Shown one piece after another: positions 8,584 through 17,908 of a DNA stretch of 64,000 nt. The notes beneath the pieces are model-generated. The model ran no database searches. It was not told the DNA's origin and saw nothing but the letters and a program-made list of their open reading frames with translations. The stretch spans positions 1 through 64,000 of the forward strand of contig REAR01000059.1 in the NCBI GenBank assembly GCA_004295245.1, in the 5' to 3' direction. The translations under genes were made by a program, and so were the position numbers. The DNA comes from Sphingobacteriales bacterium. Lineage in GTDB: Bacteria; Bacteroidota; Bacteroidia; Chitinophagales; Chitinophagaceae. Numbering within the stretch: the first letter of the stretch is position 1; each line of letters opens with the position of its first letter.

Positions 8584-10839
8584 ATGACTGAAGCAAATAA
8601 GAACATGAAGCTATTAAGGCCCTTATTGAGAGGGCTGCCTATAATAATTGCAGTTGTTATGGGGGCTGTTTCATTGGCAAAATGGTACTTAGATCATACT
8701 GTGCCGATGTTTGAGAGTATGGCTCGGGTTAAACTGGCTGACCCCAGTGACGGACCTGCCAGTGCAAATTTGTATAAGGACTTTGATGTTTTTAGTAATA
8801 AAAACAAAATTGGAACGGAAGTAGAGATTATGAAATCTAAAGCACTGGTAGAAAAGACGCTGGATAGTATTGATATGGAAACTGTTTTATACCGTATTGG
8901 TAAAATGGTTAAAAAAGAATTGTATCATGAAGCTCCTTTTAAGCCTGTAATAAAAATAAAGAATCATAAATGGAATGATAAGCCCTTTGTTATTAGGGTA
9001 ACTTCTTCAACCGAGTTTACCATTAACCTGCCAGATAAACCTGCTATGAAAGGCATTTTTGGACAACCTATTTTATCTGACGTAGCGGATATTATTTTAA
9101 TGAAGAATGAGCGGCTTTTGGCGGAGAAGCCCAATCTGTCTTTTATCGGATTATATGAAGTAATAGTAAACAGCAGAGAAAAAGCAATAGACCACATTAT
9201 TGGTAAGTTGGACATTACATCGGTAGATAAGGACATACCTATTTTAAGGATTATTTATACCAGCCCGGTGCCAGAAAAAGCAGCTGACTATGTTAATGTA
9301 TTAGCTAAAACATATATTGACGATTATGTGGAAAATAAATACAAAGCTGCAAATATTACAGTAAAATTTCTGGATAATCAGCTACAGCAGATTGGGAATA
9401 AGCTGAACAATTCTGAAACTGCAATTGAAGATTACAGGAATGATGGCAACATTATTAATATCCGGCAGGAGACGGAGACCGATTTACGGAAGATTGCACA
9501 AATGAAAATACAGCTGGCAAACCTTCACATGAACCTGGCAGCAATAGATACATTGAATAATTATATACAGCGCGGAAAAGAAAATTTTTTACTGGTAGCA
9601 CCCAATTTTGAGGCCTTTACAGACCTTCTCTCAACCGAAATGATTAAAAAGGTAAAACAACTTCAATCTGAAAAAAAGGATTTGCTATTGCGCTATACAG
9701 CGAATAATGATAAAGTGAAAGTAGTGGATGACAAGCTGGATGATGTGTTTACCTATTTTGTTGAAAGTATAAAAAATACAAAAAATAATTATGAAATAAA
9801 GTATAAAGAAATTGATACTGCTATAAAAGAAATGGAAAAGGTTTTTATTGGCTTGCCTACCAAAGAAAAGGAAATGACCATTTTGGAAAGGGATTTTGGT
9901 ATGAACCAAAAAACATACATGTTTTTGCACGAGAAAAAAACAGAAGCGGAAATTGCACGTGCCGCCACCATTTCTTTTCACCGGATTATTGCGTTTGGTG
10001 AAGTGCCTGCTAAGCCAGTATCTCCTAACCGTGTTTTAATTATTGCTGTTTCGGCAATATTGGCAATACTGGGCAGCACTTCTCTTATCTATACGGTGCA
10101 TGCTATGAAAGCGAAAGTGAATGACAGTTCAGTTATTGAAAAAAGCTCACTTACGCCATTGGTGGCAGAAATTTTAATGCAACGAAAAGAAAAAGACAGA
10201 ATTACGCACTTTAATAATGTTGCTATTCAATTAGAATTAAGAAACGTAATAAAATATCCTGCTGTTATTTCTTTTACTTCATTTGCTAAGAAAGAGGGTA
10301 AATCTTACATAGCTGCCAATCTGGCCCGCGGTATTGTTTCATTAAATAAAAAGGTGCTGCTGGTAGATGTGGGTGGCACAGTGCCAGATAAACAGGGTTG
10401 GTATTTGCAAAGTATTGAGGGTACATTAATCTGTAAAACACCAGTAAGTAATTTATTTTATTACAGGGCAAATGAAGAAAGTAAAGACCAGGTAGTGATA
10501 CAAGAAGAATTGCAGGATAAACTGAACGAATGGAAAAAAACGTACGATGCTATTTTTATAAGAAATAACCCGACGGGTGATTTTGGAAATACACTGGTTT
10601 TTATGGCAGTGGCGGATGTGAATATGTTTGTGTTGGATAGCCGGAAAACATCTGCAAAAAAAGTGTTAGAAGCGGATGTTTTAAAAGAAAAGTTTAATGT
10701 GCCTAACATGAAGTTTATATTGAATAAAGCATACTATAACCCAAGCTTATTTGTTGAGTTGTGGGAAATAGCAAAAAAATTTATGACATTTCCGCGTGGC
10801 ATAAAAAATACCATTGTTAAATATTTATCTAAAAAGTGA
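8584..10839 (+). CDS. Wzc-like polysaccharide copolymerase with degenerate BY-kinase domain
   Basis: 751 residues. An N-terminal membrane helix (about 14-31) starts the Wzz chain-length domain; a long coiled-coil periplasmic part follows, and a second helix lies near residues 478-500. The cytoplasmic domain resembles a bacterial tyrosine kinase but key residues are altered. Walker A is SFAKKEGKS (566-574), lacking the first Gly. The A' motif is LLVDVGG (592-598) instead of an LLIDaD type. The Walker B position is IFIRNNP (657-663), with Arg660 where the catalytic Asp should be. No C-terminal tyrosine cluster is present. It likely controls polymer length while being unable to phosphorylate. 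The stop overlaps the next GTG start. Confidence 0.88.
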   Translation: MTEANKNMKLLRPLLRGLPIIIAVVMGAVSLAKWYLDHTVPMFESMARVKLADPSDGPASANLYKDFDVFSNKNKIGTEVEIMKSKALVEKTLDSIDMETVLYRIGKMVKKELYHEAPFKPVIKIKNHKWNDKPFVIRVTSSTEFTINLPDKPAMKGIFGQPILSDVADIILMKNERLLAEKPNLSFIGLYEVIVNSREKAIDHIIGKLDITSVDKDIPILRIIYTSPVPEKAADYVNVLAKTYIDDYVENKYKAANITVKFLDNQLQQIGNKLNNSETAIEDYRNDGNIINIRQETETDLRKIAQMKIQLANLHMNLAAIDTLNNYIQRGKENFLLVAPNFEAFTDLLSTEMIKKVKQLQSEKKDLLLRYTANNDKVKVVDDKLDDVFTYFVESIKNTKNNYEIKYKEIDTAIKEMEKVFIGLPTKEKEMTILERDFGMNQKTYMFLHEKKTEAEIARAATISFHRIIAFGEVPAKPVSPNRVLIIAVSAILAILGSTSLIYTVHAMKAKVNDSSVIEKSSLTPLVAEILMQRKEKDRITHFNNVAIQLELRNVIKYPAVISFTSFAKKEGKSYIAANLARGIVSLNKKVLLVDVGGTVPDKQGWYLQSIEGTLICKTPVSNLFYYRANEESKDQVVIQEELQDKLNEWKKTYDAIFIRNNPTGDFGNTLVFMAVADVNMFVLDSRKTSAKKVLEADVLKEKFNVPNMKFILNKAYYNPSLFVELWEIAKKFMTFPRGIKNTIVKYLSKK

Positions 10840-12143
10840 TTGCTGTTAAACACATAGTAAAATTTTATAAAAGCAATCAGTTTTGGGTGCTGGCAGATCA
10901 GCTTTTGGCCAGTGGTGCTGCTTTTTTAATTACTATTATTATTGCCCGCACCTTACCAGTTGCTGATTTTGGCTGGTACGCCTCTGTAGTATTGTTTCAG
11001 TTATTATTATTAGCAATACAAAATGCTGTGCTTACCAGCCCGTACCAGGTATTACAGGCATCTTATAATACTGAAGAAAAATACAATTACCTGAAAGCAC
11101 TATTTAAGGTTGAAAGCGTATTGTTATTATGTATTGGTTTGCTTGCTTTATTATTTTTTATAGTGGCACCGGTATGGTTACAACCTTTTATGGAAAGATT
11201 CTGGTGGGTGGCGGTATTAGTTTGTGGGTATTTATTACAAGACTTTTTAAGAAGGGTTTTAATAACAGAATCAAAACCGATAGCCTCTTTTCTTACCAAT
11301 ACAGTTTATTATGTTATTGGTGGCTGCAGCTTACTATATCTGCACGGTATTAATGCATTAACACTTACCAATATTATTTGTGTATTAGGTTTTAGCTATT
11401 TGCCCAGTGTTTTTGTAGCTGTTTATTTTATCAGTCAGTTTAATAGTAGCATAAAAGATGAACGGATTGCGACGCAACAATGCCAAACCGGAGCGAAGGA
11501 GCTGGTATCTTTTAAAAGTACAGTGCGCCTGCACATGCACCACGGTAAATGGTTATTGTTAACGGCTATTTTACAATGGTGGGCTGGCAATGTTTTTTTT
11601 GTGGCAGCAGGTGTGTTGCTGGGTGTGGAAGCTTTTGGTGCATTAAGATTGGCTCAAAATATTTTTGGATTATTGAATGTGTTGTTTCAGGCATTTGAAA
11701 ATTATATAGTACCGAATGCTGCAAGGGTGTATCAGCAATCTGCAACATTGCTGTCGGGGTATTTAAAAACTATCTCAAAAAAATCGGTGTTGCTTTTATT
11801 ACCCATTTTAGTAGTGTTGTTTGTATTGGCACAGCAAGTATTTACCCTTGCCGGTGGAGCACAATATGCCAGCTACTATAGTTTAATACAGGTAATGTGT
11901 GGTTTATATCTTTTAATATTTCTTGGCTACCCGGTGCGTATTGCAATACGTGTAATGCTTTTAAATAAAGCTTTTTTTATTGGCTATGTTACAAGCACAG
12001 TTTTTAGCATGTTAGCTGCAAGGCCCATGGTGGCTTGGCTGGGTATTAATGGTGTGGTGGCAGGGTTGTTAATTAACCAGGTATTACTAATTGGTTACTG
12101 GTTATATGTTTTAAAACAAAAAAATTTTGTGTTATGGAAATAA
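10836..12143 (+). CDS. Polysaccharide flippase, Wzx-like (MATE/MOP superfamily)
   Basis: A multi-helix protein of 435 residues that would move undecaprenyl-linked repeat units across the inner membrane. The family pattern is visible near the start (LADQLLASGAAFLITIIIARTL, then FGWYA). The start is GTG, overlapping the TGA of the upstream gene, which suggests translational coupling. Residues of about 208-225 (ERIATQQCQTG and flanks) are encoded by a copy of the interspersed repeat at 11457-11507 that is in frame. This falls in a hydrophilic stretch after an INNER-loop-like segment, so function may be kept. The end overlaps the next gene by 10 bases. Confidence 0.82.
   Translation: MIAVKHIVKFYKSNQFWVLADQLLASGAAFLITIIIARTLPVADFGWYASVVLFQLLLLAIQNAVLTSPYQVLQASYNTEEKYNYLKALFKVESVLLLCIGLLALLFFIVAPVWLQPFMERFWWVAVLVCGYLLQDFLRRVLITESKPIASFLTNTVYYVIGGCSLLYLHGINALTLTNIICVLGFSYLPSVFVAVYFISQFNSSIKDERIATQQCQTGAKELVSFKSTVRLHMHHGKWLLLTAILQWWAGNVFFVAAGVLLGVEAFGALRLAQNIFGLLNVLFQAFENYIVPNAARVYQQSATLLSGYLKTISKKSVLLLLPILVVLFVLAQQVFTLAGGAQYASYYSLIQVMCGLYLLIFLGYPVRIAIRVMLLNKAFFIGYVTSTVFSMLAARPMVAWLGINGVVAGLLINQVLLIGYWLYVLKQKNFVLWK
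11457..11507 (+). repeat. Interspersed two-box repeat, half copy inside the flippase gene
   Basis: The palindromic box TTGCGACGCAAC is at 11467-11478, then 22 bases, then GCTGGTA at 11501-11507. It closely matches the intergenic copy at 43769-43818: both begin GATGAACGGATTGCGACGCA. It stays in frame with the coding sequence. Confidence 0.85.
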
Positions 12144-13243
12144 TTCATGTTGTATTGGGCAAGGCTAACCCCGCTCGTATGAATGGCGTGAATAAAGTAG
12201 TGAATGAATTGGCTACCCAACAAGTAATGGCGGGTGAGGAAGTTTCGCTGTGGGGTATTGCACAAAATACAGAGCACGACTATCCACAGCGGCCTTACAA
12301 AACAAAATTGTTTCAGGCATATAAAAGTTTATTTAAACTGGATCCTGCTTTGGTGGCGGCTTTGGATGAGTATAAAGACAAAGCTATTTTTCATATTCAC
12401 GGAGGGTTTATACCCACATTTTATAAACTGGGTAAGGAACTGTATAAAAGAAAAATACCTTTTGTGTTTACCCCGCATGGTAGTTATAATGTTATTGCGT
12501 TGGAAAAAAGCAAGTGGCGCAAGAAGTTGTATATAGAATTATATGAAAAAAAATTGCTCAAATATGCTTATCGCATCCATTGCCTGGGTAAGAGTGAGAT
12601 GGATGGCTTGCAGCAATTGTATAAAAACGATAAGGCAGTATTAATACCTTATGGCTTTGAAAATGCTGCATTAAAAAAAGAAATGGTATTGCCCAAAGAT
12701 TTTGTTATTGGCTTTTGTGGCCGTATAGATATTTATACAAAGGGCTTGGATGTTTTGTTGAAAGCTTTTGCACTTTTTGTAAAGCAACATCCTCATGCCG
12801 AGCTTTGGGTTATTGGAGACAGTAATGAACGTACCGATTTACAAGATATGGCGGAAGACCTGGGTATTTTACGGCACATTACTTTTTTTGGAAGCAAGTT
12901 TGGCGAAGAAAAAAATAACCTCTTGCAACAAATGCAATTGTTTGCACACCCCAGCAGAAACGAAGGGTTACCTACCGCAGTGCTGGAAGCAGCTTCTTTT
13001 GGTATACCCTGCGTGGTAACAGAAGCTACAAACGTGGGCGATTTTATAAGAAAATATAATTGCGGTGAAGTAATTAGTCAGCCATCAGAAACGGAACTGT
13101 ATGAAGCTATTTTAAAAATTTACAAGAACATTACCAAAAACGGTATGGAGCAATTAAGTAGTAACGCCCAGCGTATGGTAACAGAAGGTTTTAACTGGAA
13201 AACAATTTTACAGCATTTTAATAAACTATATCGCAGAGCGTGA
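12134..13243 (+). CDS. Glycosyltransferase family 4
   Basis: A 369-residue GT-B enzyme. The N-terminal acceptor domain contains GVNKVVNELATQQ, the glycine-rich start typical of GT4. The donor domain begins at GFCGRIDIYTKGLDVLLKAF near residue 195. The nucleotide-sugar motif NEGLPTAVLEAASFGIP (near 278-294) contains the conserved E-x7-E pair. It probably adds one sugar to the lipid-linked repeat unit on the cytoplasmic face. It overlaps the flippase by 10 bases, and its TGA overlaps the GTG of the polymerase, so these genes form one operon. Donor and acceptor are unknown. Confidence 0.88.
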   Translation: MEIIHVVLGKANPARMNGVNKVVNELATQQVMAGEEVSLWGIAQNTEHDYPQRPYKTKLFQAYKSLFKLDPALVAALDEYKDKAIFHIHGGFIPTFYKLGKELYKRKIPFVFTPHGSYNVIALEKSKWRKKLYIELYEKKLLKYAYRIHCLGKSEMDGLQQLYKNDKAVLIPYGFENAALKKEMVLPKDFVIGFCGRIDIYTKGLDVLLKAFALFVKQHPHAELWVIGDSNERTDLQDMAEDLGILRHITFFGSKFGEEKNNLLQQMQLFAHPSRNEGLPTAVLEAASFGIPCVVTEATNVGDFIRKYNCGEVISQPSETELYEAILKIYKNITKNGMEQLSSNAQRMVTEGFNWKTILQHFNKLYRRA

Positions 13244-14562
13244 CAGCAACCCCGGTACATATTGACCATTCTAAGTTTCTTAAAAAAATCAACGGATTGT
13301 TGATACTGATTCTTTTTATAAAGATTTCGGGTTTTTTTACATGGATTGAAATGGTGGGGGTAATACGTATTTTTAAAATCATCAGCCGTATTTCAATGAC
13401 CTATGCTATTATAGTATTGCATAAGAAAATTGTTAACTACGGCACCAGTGGTGTAATGCGTTGGGAGAACAGCCTCTCGCCACTTTTATACATGGGTTAC
13501 CTCATACTTGGCTTTGCTTCTTTTATGTGGAGCACCAACCCGGGCTATTCGCTATTGCAATGGATAATGGATTTTGAAAGCCTTGTGTTTGCATATTATT
13601 TTATGCGATGTCTGGCGCAGATAGAATTATATTTTCCTGAAAGTAAAATACGCTTTTATAATGTTTTTGGTAACGCCACTTTCTATATCATATCCATATT
13701 TGTAGTGGGGGTAATAGTGGCACCCGATGTTTTTTACCGGCTTACACACGGTGGCGAAGAGGCAAGACTGGGAGGATGGATTATGAACCCTAACGAATTG
13801 GGTATGCTGTGTGTGGTAATTATTTCTTGTTTCATTTTTGATTTGTACCGAAAACACCAGCGAACATGGACGTTTATAAAACTTATTATAGTATTTATTG
13901 CATTGGTATTAACAGGCTCCCGCTCTTCAATGATTGGCTTTTTACTCATTATCTTTTTTCATATACGCCGCAGCGATAATGTAAAATTGAAATTAGCTAT
14001 TAATATAGGAGCAATACTTTCTGTACCCGTAATTGTGCAAACCATTTTTATTAAGCAAGGAGATTTAGAAGAAGTAATGAGTATGACAGGGCGGCTTCCG
14101 TTTTGGCAGGCATTATTGGGCGAAGCATTGCCCAAAGAACCTTTATTGGGTTATGGTTTTATGCGCATTTATTACCACGAAACATTTCAGGGTATACACA
14201 CTTACGCAGGGCATATGACGCACAATACTTTTATACAGGTAATGATGAACCTTGGTTTTATTGGTTTTACACTGGTTCTGTTTCAAATGATAACAACTAT
14301 AAAAGCATTTTTAATAACCAAACCAGAAGAAAAGAAACTGATGCTGATTGGTATATTAATTCCGGTTATTATTAACTCGTTTACAGAGTTTGGCATTTTT
14401 GGAGAAACCAATTATGGTATTTTGTTTTACCAGTTTTTAATTTTTGCAGTTAGCGTAAAGGCCGATGGGCGTTTATCGCTACCGCAACAAATACGATTGC
14501 GTAAGAAGCGACCCGATTTAATTGGTACCCCGCTGTTGCAACCCGCTTATGTGTGGAAGTAA
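13240..14562 (+). CDS. O-antigen ligase/polymerase-type protein (Wzy-like)
   Basis: A 440-residue integral membrane protein with about 10-12 helices. The Wzy_C region is marked by VLTGSRSSMIGFLLI and by a periplasmic loop followed by GHMTHNTFIQVMMNLGFIGF, containing the H-x-T/N pattern of O-antigen ligases and polymerases. In this locus, with a flippase and a copolymerase, polymerase is the more likely role. The GTG start overlaps the stop of the glycosyltransferase. It is followed by an inverted pair of the interspersed repeat, which separates it from the next gene. Confidence 0.8.
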   Translation: MTATPVHIDHSKFLKKINGLLILILFIKISGFFTWIEMVGVIRIFKIISRISMTYAIIVLHKKIVNYGTSGVMRWENSLSPLLYMGYLILGFASFMWSTNPGYSLLQWIMDFESLVFAYYFMRCLAQIELYFPESKIRFYNVFGNATFYIISIFVVGVIVAPDVFYRLTHGGEEARLGGWIMNPNELGMLCVVIISCFIFDLYRKHQRTWTFIKLIIVFIALVLTGSRSSMIGFLLIIFFHIRRSDNVKLKLAINIGAILSVPVIVQTIFIKQGDLEEVMSMTGRLPFWQALLGEALPKEPLLGYGFMRIYYHETFQGIHTYAGHMTHNTFIQVMMNLGFIGFTLVLFQMITTIKAFLITKPEEKKLMLIGILIPVIINSFTEFGIFGETNYGILFYQFLIFAVSVKADGRLSLPQQIRLRKKRPDLIGTPLLQPAYVWK

Positions 14563-14567
14563 TAGTA

Positions 14568-14684
14568 GGTAACCAGCCGGAGCATAAAATGCAACTGTGG
14601 TTGCGTCGCACACTTCGGCCATAGTAGTACTACTGTACACGTGTGCGACGCAACAAAAGCTGCATAGCAATATGCTGCTGATCC
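14568..14684. repeat. Interspersed two-box repeat, inverted pair
   Basis: Left half: GGTAACCAGC 14568-14577, 22-base spacer, GTTGCGTCGCAC 14600-14611. Right half: GTGCGACGCAAC 14643-14654, 22-base spacer, then a worn GCTG at 14677. The left box begins 5 bases after the polymerase stop codon. Confidence 0.9.
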
Positions 14685-14691
14685 AATAAAA

Positions 14692-17178
14692 ATGAATATG
14701 AAAAACCAGGACGATATACAAATATTATCAACCATCATCAGCAACGCTGGTTTTGATGTAAGTGCTGTGCAAACAGCCACATACTCACAGCCGTTGAAAA
14801 TGATGGGTTATAGTAATACAGATGGCAGCCTTCGCTGGGCATGGCCTACTGGCAGCAAACAACCCAATTGCCTGCGTTTTTATAATATTGCTTCTGTAAA
14901 AGCAACATTTTTTAGCCTTGTTTTTAAAATAGCATTTGCCACAAGGTTAACCGGCTTATTGGCCAAAACAAAATTTATATTATTTGCACAGCCGGGCACT
15001 GAAGGTGCCCTAAAAAATAAATGGGGAAATAATTTTGCAATTTTTACAGGCACGGTAGGGCCCAACCGTAAAGGTGTTATTTGGTATAAAAACAAAACAG
15101 AACAATGTTTTATAAAAGTAGCACTTAGCCAAAATGCTGCTGCTATTATTGGTAAAGAAGCTGGAGCCTTAACCATATTACAGGAATACAATTTTAAACA
15201 ACTACAACTGCCAGCAGTAAAAGAAGCGGCTGATACCTTTGTAACTTTATCTGACATTAATACCGGGAACACTAAAAGAGGACCACATTTTACAGTGCAA
15301 CACGCAAAAGCACTGGAAGAATTATATGGGGTAACCACTTGCCGTAAGATTTTAAAAAATTTAGACTGGTGGCAGCAAACTACCCAAAAGTTAGAAACAC
15401 TGGCAGCAACGAATGATGCACGCATACCAAAAGGCTTATTAAGAAAATTGCAGCTATTACATAGTGCGGTTGATGAAGAGCAGGTACTTGCTGTTGCCAC
15501 TGCGCACGGAGATTTTACGCCGTGGAATATGTACGTTACAACGCAACAATTAAAGGTGTATGATTGGGAGTTAATAATTACAGAGGCACCTTTGTGGTGG
15601 GATGCTTTTCACTTTATTTTTCAATCGGGTATTTTAATGCACCGGCAAAATGCCAAAACTATATTGGCAGTAATGGATGAGTTGCAGGAACAGCAAATAT
15701 TTACTACTACAACTGCTGCTACTTTACAAAATAACCTGCAGTTGTATTTGTTATACAATACCGTGTACTATTTAGATGTATATGCACACCAGCCTAACTG
15801 GCATATGCAGGTAAACTGGCTGCTGCAAACCTGGAACGAGGCTATAAGCGTGGCGCTTGTTCAAAACAACCTTGCTTGTCCAAGGGCTTTGTTTTGTATA
15901 GATCTGTTTGACTACCTCTCTGGTAAGAACTATGCTACACTAAAATGGCTAACGCATTTGCCAGAAGAATTACCAGAGACTTCAGATATTGATTTGTGCA
16001 TAGCAGAAAATGAAAAGGTAGGGTTGCATAATTTTTTACAAAATCATCCTTTTGCTGCTACAGTATCGGTAACACACAAATCTTTTATGAATAATTATGG
16101 GGTAGTGTTGAACGACGCTTCTCTGTTAAGTGTAGATGCTATCTGGAAAATTAAAAGAACCCATCTGGAGATATTAATGGCACAGGAAGTATTAAGTACC
16201 CGTCAGGTATTATCTACAGGCGTGCAAGTGCCTTCTGTTGCCAATAATTTTAATTATACCTGGCTTTTTTACCTGCTTAATAACGCACCGGTACCTGAAA
16301 AATATCAGGAACAATTTTTATTAAAACCGGAAGCAGAACGCCAGCAATTGAATCGGCATTTTACAGCGCAATGGTTGTGCACCGGCGTTACGCATTTTGG
16401 TTTTGTAATGGCAGCTAATAAAGAAATACGTGCAGCTGTATTACAACAAATAAAAGAACAACCTGCTAATAAAGGCTGGCAATTTATAAAAAATAAAATA
16501 GGTTATTATATGGATACTGCAACCAATCTGTTTTCATCAAAAGGTATGATAATAACTTTTAGTGGGGTGGATGGTGCCGGAAAATCTACTGTTATAGAAA
16601 ATACCCGCCAGCAAATAGAGAAAGTATTGCGCAAAAAAGTAGTGGTGCTGCGGCATCGTCCTTCTGTGTTACCCATACTAAGTGCCTGGAAACACGGCAA
16701 AGAAGCGGCAGAAAAAAAAGCAGCTACCACCCTGCCACGTATGGGTAAAAACAAGAGCAGCTTTTCTTCATTCATACGGTTTGCATATTATTATTCTGAT
16801 TATTTCTTTGGCCAGTTTTATATACAGGTTAAACATGTTTGGCGTGGTCATGTGGTGTTATACGATCGCTATTATTTTGACTTTATTAATGATAGTAAGC
16901 GTAGTAATATTCAGTTACCAGCAAAATTTACCAGTTGGTTTTACCGCTTTTTATTAAAGCCACAACTTAATTTTTTTCTGTATGCACAGCCAGAAGAAAT
17001 TTTAAAACGCAAGCAGGAATTAGATGCGGCAACCATTAAAGAGCTTACAGAAAAATATCTGGCTTTATTTACCAGTCTTTCAAAAAAATATCAGTCATCC
17101 AGTTATATACCCATACACAATCAGCACTTAGAAACTACTATCAATACCATTGTACAACATATTAAAACAAGGGCCTGA
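14692..17178 (+). CDS. Three-part protein: APH-like kinase, nucleotidyltransferase-like middle, thymidylate-kinase-like P-loop domain
   Basis: 828 residues with no signal peptide. Residues 1-390 look like an aminoglycoside/choline kinase fold: FIKVAL, then AHGDFTPWNMY near 271-281 (catalytic loop HGD-x4-N) and VYDWEL (metal-binding Asp). The middle (about 395-600) holds SDIDLCIAEN near 430, similar to the acidic motif of polymerase-beta-type nucleotidyltransferases, though no upstream GS motif is clear. Residues 610-828 form a thymidylate-kinase-like NMP kinase: FSGVDGAGKST P-loop near 624-633 and a YDRYYFD motif. Its place in the polysaccharide operon suggests sugar or lipid-intermediate phosphorylation or nucleotide activation. 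Substrate is unknown. Its stop overlaps the next start (TGATG). Confidence 0.7.
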   Translation: MNMKNQDDIQILSTIISNAGFDVSAVQTATYSQPLKMMGYSNTDGSLRWAWPTGSKQPNCLRFYNIASVKATFFSLVFKIAFATRLTGLLAKTKFILFAQPGTEGALKNKWGNNFAIFTGTVGPNRKGVIWYKNKTEQCFIKVALSQNAAAIIGKEAGALTILQEYNFKQLQLPAVKEAADTFVTLSDINTGNTKRGPHFTVQHAKALEELYGVTTCRKILKNLDWWQQTTQKLETLAATNDARIPKGLLRKLQLLHSAVDEEQVLAVATAHGDFTPWNMYVTTQQLKVYDWELIITEAPLWWDAFHFIFQSGILMHRQNAKTILAVMDELQEQQIFTTTTAATLQNNLQLYLLYNTVYYLDVYAHQPNWHMQVNWLLQTWNEAISVALVQNNLACPRALFCIDLFDYLSGKNYATLKWLTHLPEELPETSDIDLCIAENEKVGLHNFLQNHPFAATVSVTHKSFMNNYGVVLNDASLLSVDAIWKIKRTHLEILMAQEVLSTRQVLSTGVQVPSVANNFNYTWLFYLLNNAPVPEKYQEQFLLKPEAERQQLNRHFTAQWLCTGVTHFGFVMAANKEIRAAVLQQIKEQPANKGWQFIKNKIGYYMDTATNLFSSKGMIITFSGVDGAGKSTVIENTRQQIEKVLRKKVVVLRHRPSVLPILSAWKHGKEAAEKKAATTLPRMGKNKSSFSSFIRFAYYYSDYFFGQFYIQVKHVWRGHVVLYDRYYFDFINDSKRSNIQLPAKFTSWFYRFLLKPQLNFFLYAQPEEILKRKQELDAATIKELTEKYLALFTSLSKKYQSSSYIPIHNQHLETTINTIVQHIKTRA

Positions 17179-17906
17179 TGAAGCAACTATTTGAAAAAAT
17201 AATACGGCTGCGCAATCCGCTATTCAGGTTTGATGAAAACCTTAACACTACGGCGTTACTGCAATTTGTTTGGATGCAGGCATGGGCCATGTTGCGTGCC
17301 TGCAAACTGCTGCTATTATTGCGCAAACCAAAAGGAATGCTGTTGGGCAGGGGGGTGCGGTTTTTTAACCTGCCTAAAATAAAATGGGGGCAATTTTTAA
17401 AATTGGGCGACGGTGTTTACTTGAGTGGATTAGGTGTAAAGGGTATTGAACTTGGAAATAATGTGGGCATAGGTGCTTACAGCAGAATAATTGTTTCAAC
17501 CTCTTTAAATGATATAGGCAGTCATATACGTATTGGTAACAATGTAGGGCTGGGCGAGTTTGCTTACCTGGGTGGTGCGGGTGGTTTAGATATTGGAGAT
17601 GATTGTATTATTGGTCAATACCTGAGCTGCCATCCTGAAAATCATATTTATGATACAACAGAAGAATTAATAAGACAACAGGGCGTTACCCGCAGAGGCA
17701 TTAAGATTGGTAACAATTGCTGGATAGGCAGCAAGGTTACTCTATTAGATGGTGTTACCATTGGAGAAGGCTGCATAATTGCTGCCGGTGCCGTGGTTAC
17801 TAAAGCAATGCCAGCTTTTGCAGTAATAGGAGGCGTACCTGCCAAAGTGTTAAAGATGCGCAACGAAACGGCGTTACCATCATTACAAACCAAAAAAACC
17901 GCATAA
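17178..17906 (+). CDS. Left-handed beta-helix acyltransferase (WcaF/LbH_MAT family)
   Basis: A 242-residue hexapeptide-repeat O-acetyltransferase. Repeats are visible from about residue 90 (IGNNVGIG, IGNNVGLGEF) to the end (IGNNCWIGSKVTLLDGVTIG, CIIAAGAVVTKAMP, VIGGVPAKVLK). The His in the CHPENHIYD loop is in the position of the catalytic base in this family. It would transfer acetyl from acetyl-CoA to a sugar of the repeat unit. It overlaps the previous gene by one base and the next gene starts 3 bases later. Confidence 0.87.
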   Translation: MKQLFEKIIRLRNPLFRFDENLNTTALLQFVWMQAWAMLRACKLLLLLRKPKGMLLGRGVRFFNLPKIKWGQFLKLGDGVYLSGLGVKGIELGNNVGIGAYSRIIVSTSLNDIGSHIRIGNNVGLGEFAYLGGAGGLDIGDDCIIGQYLSCHPENHIYDTTEELIRQQGVTRRGIKIGNNCWIGSKVTLLDGVTIGEGCIIAAGAVVTKAMPAFAVIGGVPAKVLKMRNETALPSLQTKKTA

Positions 17907-17908
17907 CT

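Noticed and set aside
11457-11507. Flippase as a pseudogene because of the inserted repeat
   Set aside because: The reading frame is open on both sides and the helices continue normally, so it is listed as an intact gene.
14880-15500. Long minus-strand frame (206 residues) inside the three-part kinase gene
   Set aside because: Shadow frame rich in Cys, Ser and Ala, typical of the complement of a real gene; no motif.
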